Assembly: GCA_037576215.1 (NCBI GenBank)
Contig: JBANDB010000008.1
Span: 4,030,001-4,094,000 of the forward strand
From: Armillaria gallica
Lineage: Eukaryota > Basidiomycota > Agaricomycetes > Agaricales > Physalacriaceae
Direction: 5' to 3'
Length of the DNA: 64,000 nucleotides
The notes beneath the pieces are model-generated. The model did no database searches and had not been told where the DNA came from. It worked only from the letters and a program-made list of their open reading frames with translations. This document shows, piece after piece, positions 45,129 through 57,400 of this stretch. Position 1 is the stretch's first letter. The number at the start of each line of letters is the position of its first letter. A program made the position numbers and the translations under genes.

Positions 45129-47581
45129 TTAAAGCAGATGTCCCGGCTGCCCTATGGCTCGTCTTCCAGAGAGTCGTACTGAGTGGCATGCTGATTTTCC
45201 CAATACTTGTCTATAAGCACCTTCCACCTTGAAGGGTTTGAACCATACCTCCTCGTTAGGGGATGTCTTCATTGTTGTCAGAGCAGGCATGCTGGTCGGC
45301 TCCTGATCATGCCAAGCCTGGTATATCTGGCCAGCTTTGTAGACCTGTCCTATCCATGATGAGGGCAAGTTGGGTGTTGAGGGTCAGGATATCTTGGTGA
45401 GCCAAATCCGGTACGCCATGTCATCTTCTTCGTCAAGGACCTCAATCATGGTCACCGAATGCCCCCTATTCACTGCCTGGGCGCTAGCGGCTTCCTGTTC
45501 TGTGGCCTCCCTTGTTGTTACCACCTGTCTGATGGTTCATGTGTCTTCATCATGGTTGCCTGGGGGAGTACTGCACAAGGGTTCATCTAGACGAAGGAGC
45601 CGCTCCCTGATGGGAACAGAGGGTTGGACCCGAGTCACCCCCTTGGGCTGGTCAGCCCTTCCAGTTTCCTTTGGACTTAGTGGGTCACTCCTCTCTCCTT
45701 TCCCAGGGCCTACAACTTGGGGGGAAGGGATGGCTCTTGGTGCCTCATCAGCCTCATGCCCATTGGATCCAATGGGTCTCGTTCGTGGCAAAGTTGGATT
45801 CGCTCATGAGGCTCTCTGCCCCATGCCCAGTGGCCAAAGCCACCTTTTCTTGTGCCCTGGCAGGTGACTGTGACAGTCCTTTGAGATTTTCCAGGACTGG
45901 TCCTGCCTTTGGTGAGCTGGGCTGTTTTGACTTCAGAGGCCCAGAGGTGTCCCATCTACTTGGCCCTCTTGTAGCAGCTGCAGTATCACCTGCAGTGCAC
46001 GTGCTGACCCCAGGGCAGATGGTGGAGGTCAGCATCATGTCGTTGTCCCTAAGGACATTGTATCAGTTTGTTGATTCTAATGCTGGGGTGCTGGTTGTGG
46101 TGAAAGTCATAAAAGCAGGTATATTCAAATGCATGATATGTAAAACAGATGTAGCTAATTTAAAAGTATGAGTCTGGCCAGCAGGAGATGAGGGTGCACC
46201 AGTATCTAGGTCCTTGGTCATCACAGGGGAATTGGACCCTTGATGACCTATTCTTTTACCTCCTCAATCTTAGTGTCCTTGGCCAACGGCTCTTTGGCCA
46301 CAGCCACTGCACGTACCTTCTGCTTCTCTCCCTTGTGTGGGCAATCCTTCAACAGATGCCCCTTATTGTGGCATTAGAAACATCTTCCCTCGGCGCTGTC
46401 CTTCTTTCTAATGTGGTCCACCTCCATTGGCTGTCCCTGTCCCCCGTACGTGATCTATCACCCCATCACTGCCTCCAGCCCTTGGCATCAGCAGCTGGTT
46501 TGGGTGTTGAGGAACTTGTCACACCACCTGCTCTTTGGTTTGAGCTGGTGGCAGTAATGGACTTCGTGTTGGCAGGTCGCGAGTCATGCTAGTTAGAGCC
46601 AGTGACCTGGTCGAAGACCTACTTCTTTTGTCATTCCTCATACATTGTGACAATGCGCACCTTCCATTCTGGGTAGGTGCATGGGATGTTAAAACCGACA
46701 TTGATGATGAAAGTGGTGTAGCTGGAGGGAACTCCAAGCTGCACCACTTTTACCATGGCGCCTCATTCATGCTTGTCTCCTCAGAGCCTGGCAAGCTTGG
46801 CCTCTTTTTCCAGCTTCTGGAAGTAGGCAGTGGCAGTGCCATTTCCAATGTGAAGGTCAAACATCCTTTTCTCGTGGACTTCTTCAACAGCAGGGTCTTG
46901 GAACTGGGTCTCAACCATCTTCATGAATTTGTACCACTCCGGATATCAGAAGTGAGCAGGGGCTTCATCCCATTCGGATGCGGTTCAAAACTCCTGACGC
47001 TTGTAGACTCACCAGTCTTTGGCAGGCCTATCAAAGAGAGAGGAGGCAAAGGTGACTATCATTGAGGAGCTGTTCTGGAAATAGGACCGGAAGACCTTGA
47101 AGTACGTGAGGCAGTCCCCAAACAATCGTTCGAGATCATTGTGCTCCCCCTTGTAGACTTTAGGGAGCTGGAGTAGAACTGGTTTGACCCCAAGGAAGGG
47201 GGCATCATCGTCAGCTGCACTGACTGGGTTCAGGTAGGGGTCTGGAGGCATCCACTTGGGTGGGGGTCTCAGGACTGAGTAGCAGTCATCACGTTTCTAC
47301 AAGGGATGATCCTTGTTGGGAGGCGGCGGGGGTCTGCCTCAGTCGGGTCCTTTGCCTTTGACTGGCAGCCGGTATAGTTCAGCATGGTGGTCTCTTGCCT
47401 CCATGACTGCTGCCAACTCCTGGGCGAGTTTCTCAACTTGTCGCTGTTTTCGCTCCACCTCCTCCTTCGCCTGCTGGAGCCTTTCTTCATTGGACAGCAG
47501 AGGCAGTTGTCTGCTTCCTCCCTCTCCCATATCTCCTGCTCCTGCCATCAGTCGGCTTCCTTGTTGCGAGCTGTAGTACAA
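45129..47581 (-). pseudogene. Gag and pol-leader remnant of element G
   Basis: Gag begins MYYSSQQGSR at 47581, reading out of the truncated LTR, with a coiled-coil segment (EERLQQAKEEVERKQRQVEK). Next comes the capsid core (LPKVYKGEHNDLERLFGDCL, 47009-47251; WYKFMKMVETQF; GNGTATAYFQKLEKEA) and a zinc knuckle CF*CHNKGHLLKDC near 46345-46385 with TAA for Gln. A pol-leader piece follows, ending VWFKPFKVEGAYRQVLGKS, which parallels NEWLKPFGAEWTL in element A. Many stops and shifts are present. Confidence 0.8.
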
Positions 47582-47711
47582 TTGCTGAAGTCATTTGGTA
47601 TAGTCATGGTGATTGGTCTGGTCACTTATAGATAAGATCAAGATATGGGAAGCACCAAAGATAAGATAGGCACTGAGTGATAAGATAAGGAAAAATGAAA
47701 AAATCATAACA
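47561..47711 (-). repeat. Truncated 5' LTR of element G
   Basis: It matches the final 151 bp of the 434-bp LTR; the part that would carry the primer-binding junction is gone. Confidence 0.85.
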
Positions 47712-48736
47712 CCTGGACCCACACACCCCAGCACCTCAACCCACATCCAATAGGGGGCAACCTGTCACCGTGAAATCTGAAGATTCCAGGAGCAAAATTG
47801 ATACCCCCACTCATACTACAAACTGACACAACTATGGTGATGAAGGTGACAACTCCCCACTGAGTAGTCCAAATGAACCTGGAGGTCCCAGCAGCCCTAA
47901 CGGACCAGGAGGACCAGGTGGTCCCAGTGGCCCCAGTGGTCCTGGAGGTTCTGGAGGACCTGGCAACAACCCTCCCAACAAGCAAGACTTCTTGCAGGAA
48001 TTTATCAATCTGTTGTGTGGGGTTTCCACTTCATTAAACAACCCACAACCCAACAACATCTGCACCAAAGTCAAAGAATCTGATACTTTTGATGGCTCTA
48101 ACCCGCAGAAACTCAAAGCTTTCATTGTCTTCCTCCAGTTGAAATTTAACGACAGACCCACTGCATTTGTGGTGGATGCCAGTAAAGTCAACTACACCAT
48201 CTCTTTTCTTTCCAACACCACTCTCTTGACTGGTTTGAACCAGACATCCTCCGCCCAAACCCACAGAATCCACCGGCATGGCAATACTCCTACACCGCCT
48301 TCCTTGACAAACTGTGAACCAACTTTGGTTCCTTCAATGCCATCGGAGATGCCGAGGATGCCCTCAAACATCTTTGGATGTGCAATGGAGACCAAATCAT
48401 GAAGTACATGGTGCAGTTCAACCAATACGCCTCTCAAGTTGGCTACAGTGACAATTTCCTCTGTCATGCCTTTTACCACAGACTTTGCACTTGCATCAAG
48501 GATGATATGGCTCACCATGGAAAGCCTAATAATCTCCATGACATGTGTTTCCTAGCCAAAGAACTTGATGCTCGCTATTGGACTCGGAGGACTGAGATAT
48601 CCTGTGAAAACTGGGAAAACAAGTCCTCCAGTTCATATTCCAACAACTCTAAATCCAAGGGCTCCAATTACAACTCCAGTTCTTTGACTTCCAGATCAGC
48701 TCTGAAGTCTTCTGATTCCAGTTCCCTGGAATCTGC

Positions 48737-49621
48737 TGTGCTACACCACATCTATGTGTGCACCAAATTTTGGCTTTCACCTTGATACAGCAACTAGGTG
48801 CTATGCTACAACTACTTTTACTCACTGCTCCTCCAGTCGCACTTTCCTACCATTCAAAAACAGAATTCCTGTGGAATCTGCCCAGGCAACTGCCTATCCA
48901 CTTCGCATCCACCAAGTGATGCATCGTCTGCCTGGCCATATGCTATCCGCCATGAAACTGCCTCGTTTCATGGGAATTTGACTAGCTCAGGCTCTAGGAG
49001 CTAACAGCTATCAACCTGAAGTGCCCGCTCCAGCGGATGGCAGAAGGATCATCCTTGAAAGAGCAGACAAATTGGCTGACAGCGGATAGCCATATATGGC
49101 TATTCTTGAACCAGACCAGATAAGGAAGGTGTTGCAGAGTGCGCTTGATGACACTGGAATGGCTCGCACAGCGGATTTCAGTGCAACAGCTTATGTCAAA
49201 TATTAGCTTTGAGGATAAATTCAGGGCTATTGGAGTGGGCAGGTGTGGAAGTGGAGAGCTGGATTTGGATCCACCACTATATAAGTGCGCATAATGTACT
49301 TAGAAAGACAGTTAATCTCACTTGCTTATAGCACACTAAAGGAATAAATTCCGCTACTCTCCTAAGCATATCTAGCCACCTCTGAGCCTAGCATTGTGAG
49401 TGGATTGCAAGGAATTCTCCTTTTCTCTCGCTATCTTCACACAACCACTCTCAGTTCAGCATCCTAAGCAGATGCTTGGACTACTTCTTTCTATCGTATC
49501 CGCAGACTGAGCGGATTCTATCAGATCCCTTCAGAGCAGGTGGTAACCCTCCTTGCATATACAAAAGATCTTGCAGATGCAGATGCAACTTTCTCTTACC
49601 AGAGAGTTTGCTAGCCTTACA
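48737..49621. mobile_element. 885-bp TG..CA insertion, probable solo LTR
   Basis: It begins TGTGCTACACC and ends GCCTTACA, and is flanked by CTGC on both sides (48733-48736 and 49622-49625). Removing it restores the gag frame found in element F. It has a TATATAAG near 49280, repeated CAGCGGAT words and no ORF, as expected of a solo LTR from a retrotransposon family not otherwise seen here. Confidence 0.7.
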
Positions 49622-49749
49622 CTGCTTCCAACCCTAAGCCCTATGCTGATAAGCTAGGCAACAATGGACACCTCACTCAAGAAGAGAAGGACCATCACTG
49701 GAAGAACAATCTCTGTATGTTCTGTGGAAGCAAGCACAAGACTGAAGAC

Positions 49750-49958
49750 TGTTGTGAAAGCAATTCTGAGAGAGTACAGGATTGTACTTGAACATTTGGT
49801 ATTAGTCAGCAGCATTAACTTTAGACTGCAAAAGTAGATATAATAAGTAATTCATAGTAAATTCTAAAAGGACATGAAATGTATTTAAGTAGGACGCCTC
49901 TCACTCGAGAGACTAATTAATTCTCATCTTTACACACTCATCCTCTACCTTTATAATA
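49750..49958 (+). repeat. 5' LTR of copia element (209 bp)
   Basis: TGTTGTGAAAGC..TTTATAATA. The 3' LTR ends TTTACAATA; the usual terminal CA appears as TA in both. Confidence 0.95.
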
Positions 49959-49970
49959 GGTTATGGGCCC
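49959..49970 (+). other. Primer-binding site of copia element (half-tRNA type)
   Basis: GGTTATGGGCCC lies immediately after the 5' LTR. It is complementary to GGGCCCATAACC, the anticodon stem-loop of eukaryotic initiator tRNA-Met, not to a tRNA 3' end. The same kind of half-tRNA priming is known from Drosophila copia and yeast Ty5. Confidence 0.8.
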
Positions 49971-50068
49971 CAACCCTAACTGAACAACCGTTACCAATTA
50001 CATATGAGACATACCCCATTTACATAGTGCCAACTTTGAACACCTAGTGACTTATTACATACATCATA

Positions 50069-53000
50069 ATGTCCGAGTCACATAGTGTATACAAAATTGA
50101 TCATTAAAGGGAGCCGAAAACTACCCAACATGGAAGATCAAGATGATTGATATCCTCATGGATCTCGATCTTATTGAATATGCAGATGAGACCAAGAAGG
50201 CACCAGCAGATGCTGCCGCAAAGACTACATGGTCAAAGAGTGATCAAAAAGCCTTATCGACAATCAGATTATGAGTATCTGATGGCCCGTTGGTCTACAT
50301 TTCTGGTTCAAAGATGTCGGCAGAAGCATGGAAAGCTCTAAAAGATATGTATGAGAAGAAGGGACCGATCGGGATAGTGATGACCCAACGAAAATTCTTC
50401 AAGGCTCAGTGCGAAGAAGGGGGAGATATAGAAGAGCATATTAGGATATTGAGGTCCTACCAGAAAGAGCTAGCTGCTCTTGATCATGCAGTTGAAGAAG
50501 AGGACTTTTCCATTACTCTGCTTACATCCTTACCAGAGTCATGGAATGCATTTATTTCCTCAATAGACACTGCAGATTTGAAGGACTCTTACAAATTGAT
50601 TGCGAGAGTACTTCAGGAGGATATACAGCAGAAGGACAAGACTTCTAATGGAGATACCGCACTTGCAGCACGATTCCATAAGAAGAAGTACAATTCAAAT
50701 GTCGCATGCTTTGGCTGCGGCAAGCGTGGACATATAGTTGCCAATTGCGAGGATGGATCAGGAAAGGAAGGATCCACCTCAAAGCTGAAACAATGGAAGA
50801 AATGGAAGGGCAAGGCCTGAAACAATGGATCCCATGCAAATATTGCAAAAGAGGACACCAAGGACACATTTGCTTTTGTTGCAAATGATACCGCTCTTGC
50901 CGCCTTAGATTCATCATCATGGCTAACTGACTCAGGATGCAGTAGCCATATAGTCAAGGATGAAAGTCTCTTCACTGACTATATCAAAACTCCTGGACAC
51001 AAAATCAAAGGAGTAGGAGAATCTGCAGGCCTGGGAAGAGGCACAGTCAAGCTAATATTCAAGGATGGCAAAAGGTTTACTTCAGTTACACTGAAGGATG
51101 CTATTCATTGCCCCACTGCACCATACAACTTGATTTCTCTCAGCCGGATGACAGATGCTGGAGCTACACTTACCTTTTCAGGCGATGAGATGTTCATTCG
51201 ATCATCAAAGGGAACCCGATTTGGGAGAGGAACAAAAATATCAGGGCTATATTTACTTGACGTGTTTGTGCCTGGACCTGATCATGCTCACATAACCAAA
51301 TCTGGTGGGCGAAATTGGCAGGAATGGCATAGAGCACTTGGACACCTCAATATTTGGAGTGTCAAGAGGCTTTTTAACAAGAAAATGGTTAAGGGAATGA
51401 AGGTTGATAATCCTTCAAAGGATTTCCCTGACTACGAAGCTTGCATCCAAACCAAGCAGCATGTCAAACCATTTCCGCAGGAAGCCGAAACCGAATACAC
51501 CCAAATAGGGGAGATGACATATTTGGATTTGTGGGGACCGGCCCAAGTTTCGGGAATCCATGGAGAACGATATTACATCAGTTTTACTGATGGAAAGACG
51601 AGCCAGACAATGATTTACTTCCTAAAAGGGAAGAAAAATGCGGACATACTGCAAAGAGTAAAACAGTACCAGGCATATATCAAGAATCAGACCAGAAATG
51701 ATTTGAAGTTCTTCAAGATTGATAATGGGAAGGAATATTTAAGTGAGGAACTCAAGGAATATTTAAAGGACTGTGGGATACAGCTGCAATTGACTGCAGC
51801 ATACTCCCCATCTCAAAACGGAGTTGCTGAGAGACTCAACCGGACATTGGTGGAACATGCGTGGGCCATGCTGATCGAGCATCACCTACCCAAATTTCTA
51901 TGGCCTGAAGCGGTAGCATATGCCGCTTATCTCAAGAACCGATCACCAATGCGTGCATCAAAGAATAATGTCACACTGGAGGAACATTCTGGAACAGGAA
52001 GCCAGACATATCAACCCTCCAAGAATTCGGCACGAAGTGCTGGGTACTTCAGCAGGATGGGAAAAATCAAAAACTCGACCCAAAGTCAAGGCCATTCATA
52101 TTTACAGGCTTGACTGATGAGTCCAGGGCTTACAGATATTGGAAACCAGGTTCCAGATTTATTCAAACATCAAGAAATGTTATATTTCCTCAGTACAATA
52201 CTACAGACAGTACTACTGATGGAGATGACTTTGTCCCTGCCCCTATGCAGCTCGAGGGGGAGAAAAGGGAAGTTGAGCCGCCTCTGGACAGTGACAGCAC
52301 AGTTGCAGAAATCCCCGAGCCCAAAGCAGATACGATCCCTGATGTGGTACAGCCACCAAAACCAACCTTACCAATGTGGAAAGGGAGGCCAATCGAGCCA
52401 TGTCCAAAATCGGCAAGATCTGCATCAGCAAATCTCCTGGATTACTGGCAACTACATAACCCGGCAGCACGCCCAGCACAACAGCAACCGATCACTGACT
52501 TGCCAAATATGGAAAGGCCTGATCACACTGATCATGCACTATTCTTAGAATCCATTGAAGATCTCAGTGATGAGCTGCTCAGCTTAGAAGAAGCCAAGTC
52601 AAGGACTGATTGGCAAAAATGGAAAGAAGCTATGGACAAAGAAATGGATTTATTGACATCCCTGAGTACATGGACATTAGAAGAAGTACCAGGAGACAGA
52701 TCAATAATTGGTTGTAGATGGACATACAGGCTAAAGAAGGACAGTGAAGGGAATGTTGTCAAGTACAAGGCAAGACTGGTTGTGAAGGGATTTTCCCAAG
52801 TCCCAGGAGTAGATTTTTTTGAGACCTATGCACCAGTTGTCCAATTAGACACTTTCCGACTTCTTTTAGCAATTGCCGCACAACGAGACCTTATCATTTA
52901 TAGCATGGATGTCATTGGTGCTTACCTAAATGGTAAATTAGATGAATCCATTTATATGGAACAGCCATCTGAATACTCTGACAGAACAGGCCAGACAGCA

Positions 53001-54122
53001 CACCTCCATCTTACTCTTTATGGATTAAAGCAATCCAGATGAGTTTGGAATATCAAGCTAAATGACACATTCATGAAACTCGGATATGCACGACTTCTGA
53101 GTGATCAATGTGTATACCTTAAATGGATGGAGACCGGACCCGTAATCATAGCTGTTCACATTGATGATATGACAATTCTTGCCCCAGACAATGATGTCAT
53201 GACCGTAGTCAAGGAGAAACTTAAAGTGAAGTTCAATGTGACTGACATGGGGGAGATAAATCATATATTGGGTATGAAGATTGAAAGGGATTGGGACAAG
53301 GGAACTATTACTCTGTCTCAAAAGGCTTATACTCAGAAGGTTCTCGAGCGGATGGGCATGCAAGACTGTAAACTAGTCAAAATGCCATCAGACCCAAATG
53401 TACGGCTATGAAAAATCCCCAAAGGAGATCCACAAGGCGCCGATGAGGCCACACAGCAGTACTACCATAAAGGTGTCAGATCACTGATGTACCTAGCCAT
53501 TGGATCATGTCCTGATATAGCATTCACCATCACGGATTTGAGCAAATTTGTACAGAATCCAGGACCTGAGCATATTACTGCCCTAAAATGAGTTTGCAGA
53601 TATCTTCAAGGCACCCTGGATAATGGAATCACTTACAGTAAATCCAAGGGAGACCTTATTCCTTACTCAGACTCAGACTGGGGAGAAGACAGAGAAGACA
53701 GAAGGTCTATATCAGGCTATGTATGTACATATGCAGGGGGAGCCATTACTTGGAGTTCCAAGAAACAACCTACAGTAGCTCTCTCTACTATGGAAGCCGA
53801 GTATATGGCCCTGACAAATTGCACACACAAAGTCATATGGTTGCATGCACTTCTCACTGAATTAGGACTGCCACCAGATGGGCCAACTCAGATCAAAGTT
53901 GACAATCAATCTGCGATCAAATTTAGCGTGAACCCTATGTTTCATGCAAGATCAAAGCATATTGATATCCAGCATCATTTCATTCGAGAACGGATAGCTT
54001 CCAATGAAGTTGATGTTCAGCACTGCGCATCAGAAGAAAACTTAGCTGACATTTTCACTAAGTCTCTTCTGAGACCATTACATGAATATCTAACTACAGG
54101 TATTCTAGGAAGTCAAAATTGA
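50069..54122 (+). pseudogene. Copia Gag-Pol polyprotein
   Basis: The start MSESHSVYKIDH is at 50069, with a 1-nt shift near 50103. Gag ends in the zinc knuckle CFGCGKRGHIVANC (about 50707-50750). Protease is WLTDSGCSSHIV. In the pre-integrase the first zinc Cys is Tyr (DYEACIQTK). The integrase core has all three acids (YLDLWGP, FKIDNGKEY, NGVAERLNRT). A 1-nt deletion lies near 51988. Reverse transcriptase has HIDDMTILA with both catalytic Asp. RNase H has SDSDWG, TMEAEYMAL and DNQSAIK, ending IFTKSLLRP. Five internal stops (near 50273, 50818, 53040, 53409 and 53589) are all TGA where CGA Arg would fit. Confidence 0.94.
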
Positions 54123-54129
54123 GGGGGAG

Positions 54130-54338
54130 TGTTGTGAAAGCAATTCCGAGAGAGTACAGAATTGTACTCGAACATTCAGTATTAGTCAGCAGCATTAACT
54201 TTAGACTGCGAAAGTAGATATAATAAGTAGTTCATAGTAAATTCTAGAAGGACATGAAATGTATTTAAGTAGGACACCTCTCACTCAAGAGACTAATTAA
54301 TTCTCATCTTTACACACTCATCCTCTATCTTTACAATA
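54130..54338 (+). repeat. 3' LTR of copia element (209 bp)
   Basis: It is preceded by a polypurine tract GAGGGGGAG (54121-54129) that overlaps the stop codon of the polyprotein. Confidence 0.95.
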
Positions 54339-54468
54339 AAGACTGCAACAAATGCAAGACCGTGGCTTCCGCTAAAGGCCATGCCGCAGAAGTTGAAGAA
54401 CCTGCTCCTGCCTCTGAGGATCCAGCTCTGTCAGAGCTGGAAAACTAGAGGGCAGCCCTGTATCCTCC

Positions 54469-57400
54469 ATGCGAGATCAGGGTTGTGTTGACTGTAATTG
54501 CACAGTGGAGGTTGTCACCCTCAATGCTGCCACTCTTTTCAACCATTCACTCACTGTATCACTCTCTTCCGAAGTCAGCTCCGGTACAGAGTCTGATGGC
54601 TCTCCAATCATGTCACTTGTCTAGATTCATCCTGTAACATTGTTCTGGGATACAACTGGCTTTCCCACTGCAATCTGTTGAATGACTAGGCAAAGCACAG
54701 TATCACTTTCCATTCACCATTACCAGATATTTCTTCCCCTGCAAGTGCTTCCACAGCATCCGATGCAACTGCATCTAACTGTGTGGACATTCCTCATCCA
54801 ATTCCTATCCCTAATTCCAACCTGGCTCCTAAGCCAACTCTAAGATCCCAACAGAGTCCACCACCATACCAACCTATCTATTCCTACCTTACCATCCCTT
54901 CCTTTTCTGCATTGGTTACACCCAAAATATCTTTCATCTCTGCAGCTGCTTTTGTTTCAGCATGTACTGAAGATGGAGCTCCTCAATACACCCTCCAACC
55001 TTCTGCACCTTACATTAGTGGTATGGCCAGCTCTGCAGCCCCACCAAATATGACAGATGTACCAGCAGAATATCACCACTTTGCTGGTGTATTCAGTAAC
55101 TCACTCTCTGAGAAACTCCCTGAGCATAGATAGTATGACCTCAAGATCAATATTGAGGAAGGAACATCTCCTCCACTCTGGCCAATTTACTCTCTTTTGG
55201 AGTCCAAGCTGAAGGCTTTACATGAGTTTATTGACGATAATCTCTGTAGTGGATTCATCATACCCTCACATTCTCCCCATGGAGCTCCAGTCCTCTTTGT
55301 CAAGAAAAAGACTGGAGAACTCCATTTTTGTGTCGATTTCCACTGCTTAAACAAGATATCCAAGAAAGATCATTACCCCCTTCCACTCATTTCTGATCTC
55401 CTCAACTCTGTGTGCTCCACTCGTATCTACACTAAACTTGATCTTTGACATGCTTATCACCTTGTACACATAGCTGAAGGTGATGAATGGAAAACAGCCT
55501 TCTGGACCTGTTATAGCTCCTTTGAATGGTGTGTCATGCCTTTTGGACTCACCAATGCTCCCACGGCATTCATGAATGATATTTTCACTGACATGCTTGA
55601 CATTTCTGTAGTTGAATACATTGATGACATCCTCATATATTCTGACAACCCTGTGGAGCACCAGGAACATGTATGCAAAGATCTGTGCAGACTAAGAGCA
55701 AACAGGCTCTACTGCAAATAATCCAAATGCGAGTTTCACTAAGACTCCATGGAATATCTAGGCTACATTCTATCACTGGAGGGCCTCCGCATGTCCGAAG
55801 ACAAAGGTCAAAGCCATTTTAGATTGGCCAGTTCCATAGAAAGTTAAGGATATTCAATCCTTCTTTGGCTTTGCCAATTTCTACCACTGTTTCATCCACG
55901 AGTACAGTGACATTGTTATTCTGCTAACCTGCCTCACATGCAAAGGAACTCCATGGAAATTCGATGACAAGTGCATGGCTGCTTTCAATGAACTACAGCA
56001 GGCCTTCACTCATGTTCCTATCCTCACCCATTGGGTTCCCGACCATCAATTGGTTGTGGAGACCAACACCTCTAACTATGCTATTGCTGCTATCCTCTCT
56101 ATCTACCTTGAAGATGGTGAAATCCACCCCATTGCTTTCCTATCCCAGAGCCTACACAATGCCGAACTCAACTACGACACCTATGATAAAGAGCTTCTAG
56201 TTATCTTTGAAGCCTTTAAATACTGGTATCACTGCCTTGAAGGCTCCATGGACCCGATTGACATTGTTACAGACCACAAGAATCTTGAATACTTTTTAAC
56301 TACCAAGATTCTTACCTGATGGCAAGTCTGGTGGTCTGAATATCTCTCACAATTCAATCTAGTAGTCCACTTCTGACCAGGGAAACTCAGGGGAAAACCA
56401 GATGCACTCACTAGACAATGGGACATCTATCTAAAAGAGAGGGATAGTCAATATGCAGCAGTCAATCCTCACAATTTCCATCCTGTATTCACCCAAGAAC
56501 AACTCTCTGCATCTCTCCATGCTACTTTCCTTGAAGGCCCTACCCTCTGTGCTAGTGCTATAATAGATATTGACAAGCTCCATTCAGATATCAAGCAAGC
56601 ACAATCATCCAACTCTGCAGCCTCTGATGGTTTCCATCAGGCCAAATCCTTCACTCCCACTTCCCTCTCTTGGTGGTCTATAGATGAATCAGACATTCTC
56701 TGTCTTGATAATCACATCTATGTCCCAGACTCCAAGGATCTCTATCTCTGTGTCTTACAAAACAATCACGATCACATCTTGGCAGATCATTTTGGCCAAA
56801 ATCAGACCCTGGAATTAGTCTGATGGAGCTATACCTGGCCACAGATGCATGAATATGTTCACCACTATGTCAAATCTTGCATGATTTGTGGTAACAACAA
56901 GACACTTAGACATTGTCCTTATGGTTTGCTTAAACCTTTGCTGGTTCCAGAATGTCCATGGGATTCCATTTCAATGGATTTCATTGAACAATTACCAGAC
57001 TCCAATGGATTCACTGCTATCCTTGTAGTAATCAACCACGCAAGCAAGCAAGCCATCTTTATCCCTACATATGACACTATTAATTCCAAAGAACTCACCT
57101 GGTTATTTGTCATTCATGTTTTCTCCAAGCATGGTGTTCCTAACCACATCACCTCTGACTGCGGCTCTGAGTTTGTCTCCCAATTCACGTGCACCCTTAC
57201 TAACGCCCTTGCCATGGAACTTCACTTCACCTCTGGATATCACCTGGAGGCCGATGGACAAACAGAACATGCAAATCAAACCTTGGAACAGTATATCTGT
57301 ATCTATTGTTCTTATCAACAGAACAACTGGGATTTACTACTACCCATGACAGAATTTGCATACAACAATGCTCCGAACACCTTCACTGGAATCTCTCTGT

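Larger units (their letters stand above)
44684..47711 (-). mobile_element. Internally deleted, gag-only gypsy element G
   Basis: It has a complete 3' LTR (44684-45117), a 2.45-kb interior and a truncated 5' LTR (47561-47711). The interior holds gag and the start of pol only, then passes directly to a polypurine tract (45118-45132, TTACCCCCTC type on the plus strand). Protease, reverse transcriptase and integrase are absent. The LTR shares its GATAAG-rich end with family II but differs elsewhere. The flanks (GGAAT left, CCTGG right) show no target duplication, and on the right the sequence passes straight into element D. Confidence 0.85.
49750..54338 (+). mobile_element. Complete Ty1/copia element
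   Basis: A 4,589-bp element has two 209-bp LTRs and target duplication AAGAC (49745-49749 and 54339-54343), inserted in the zinc-knuckle codons of gag of element D. Domain order gag, protease, integrase, reverse transcriptase, RNase H defines copia. The LTRs differ at about ten positions by eye, mostly transitions. Confidence 0.97.
47860..54448 (+). pseudogene. Gag of element D, split by two insertions
   Basis: It has a collagen-like Gly-Pro-Ser tract (47880-47970), then the capsid region ([26 protein letters not shown]). A 2-nt CT duplication near 48224 shifts the frame and a TGA lies near 48316. The coding sequence stops at 48736, resumes at 49622 (SNPKPYADKLG), is cut again in the zinc knuckle (CMFCGSKHKTEDC) at 49749, and resumes at 54339, ending with a TAG at 54446-54448. 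The two interruptions are clean insertions with target duplications. Confidence 0.88.
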
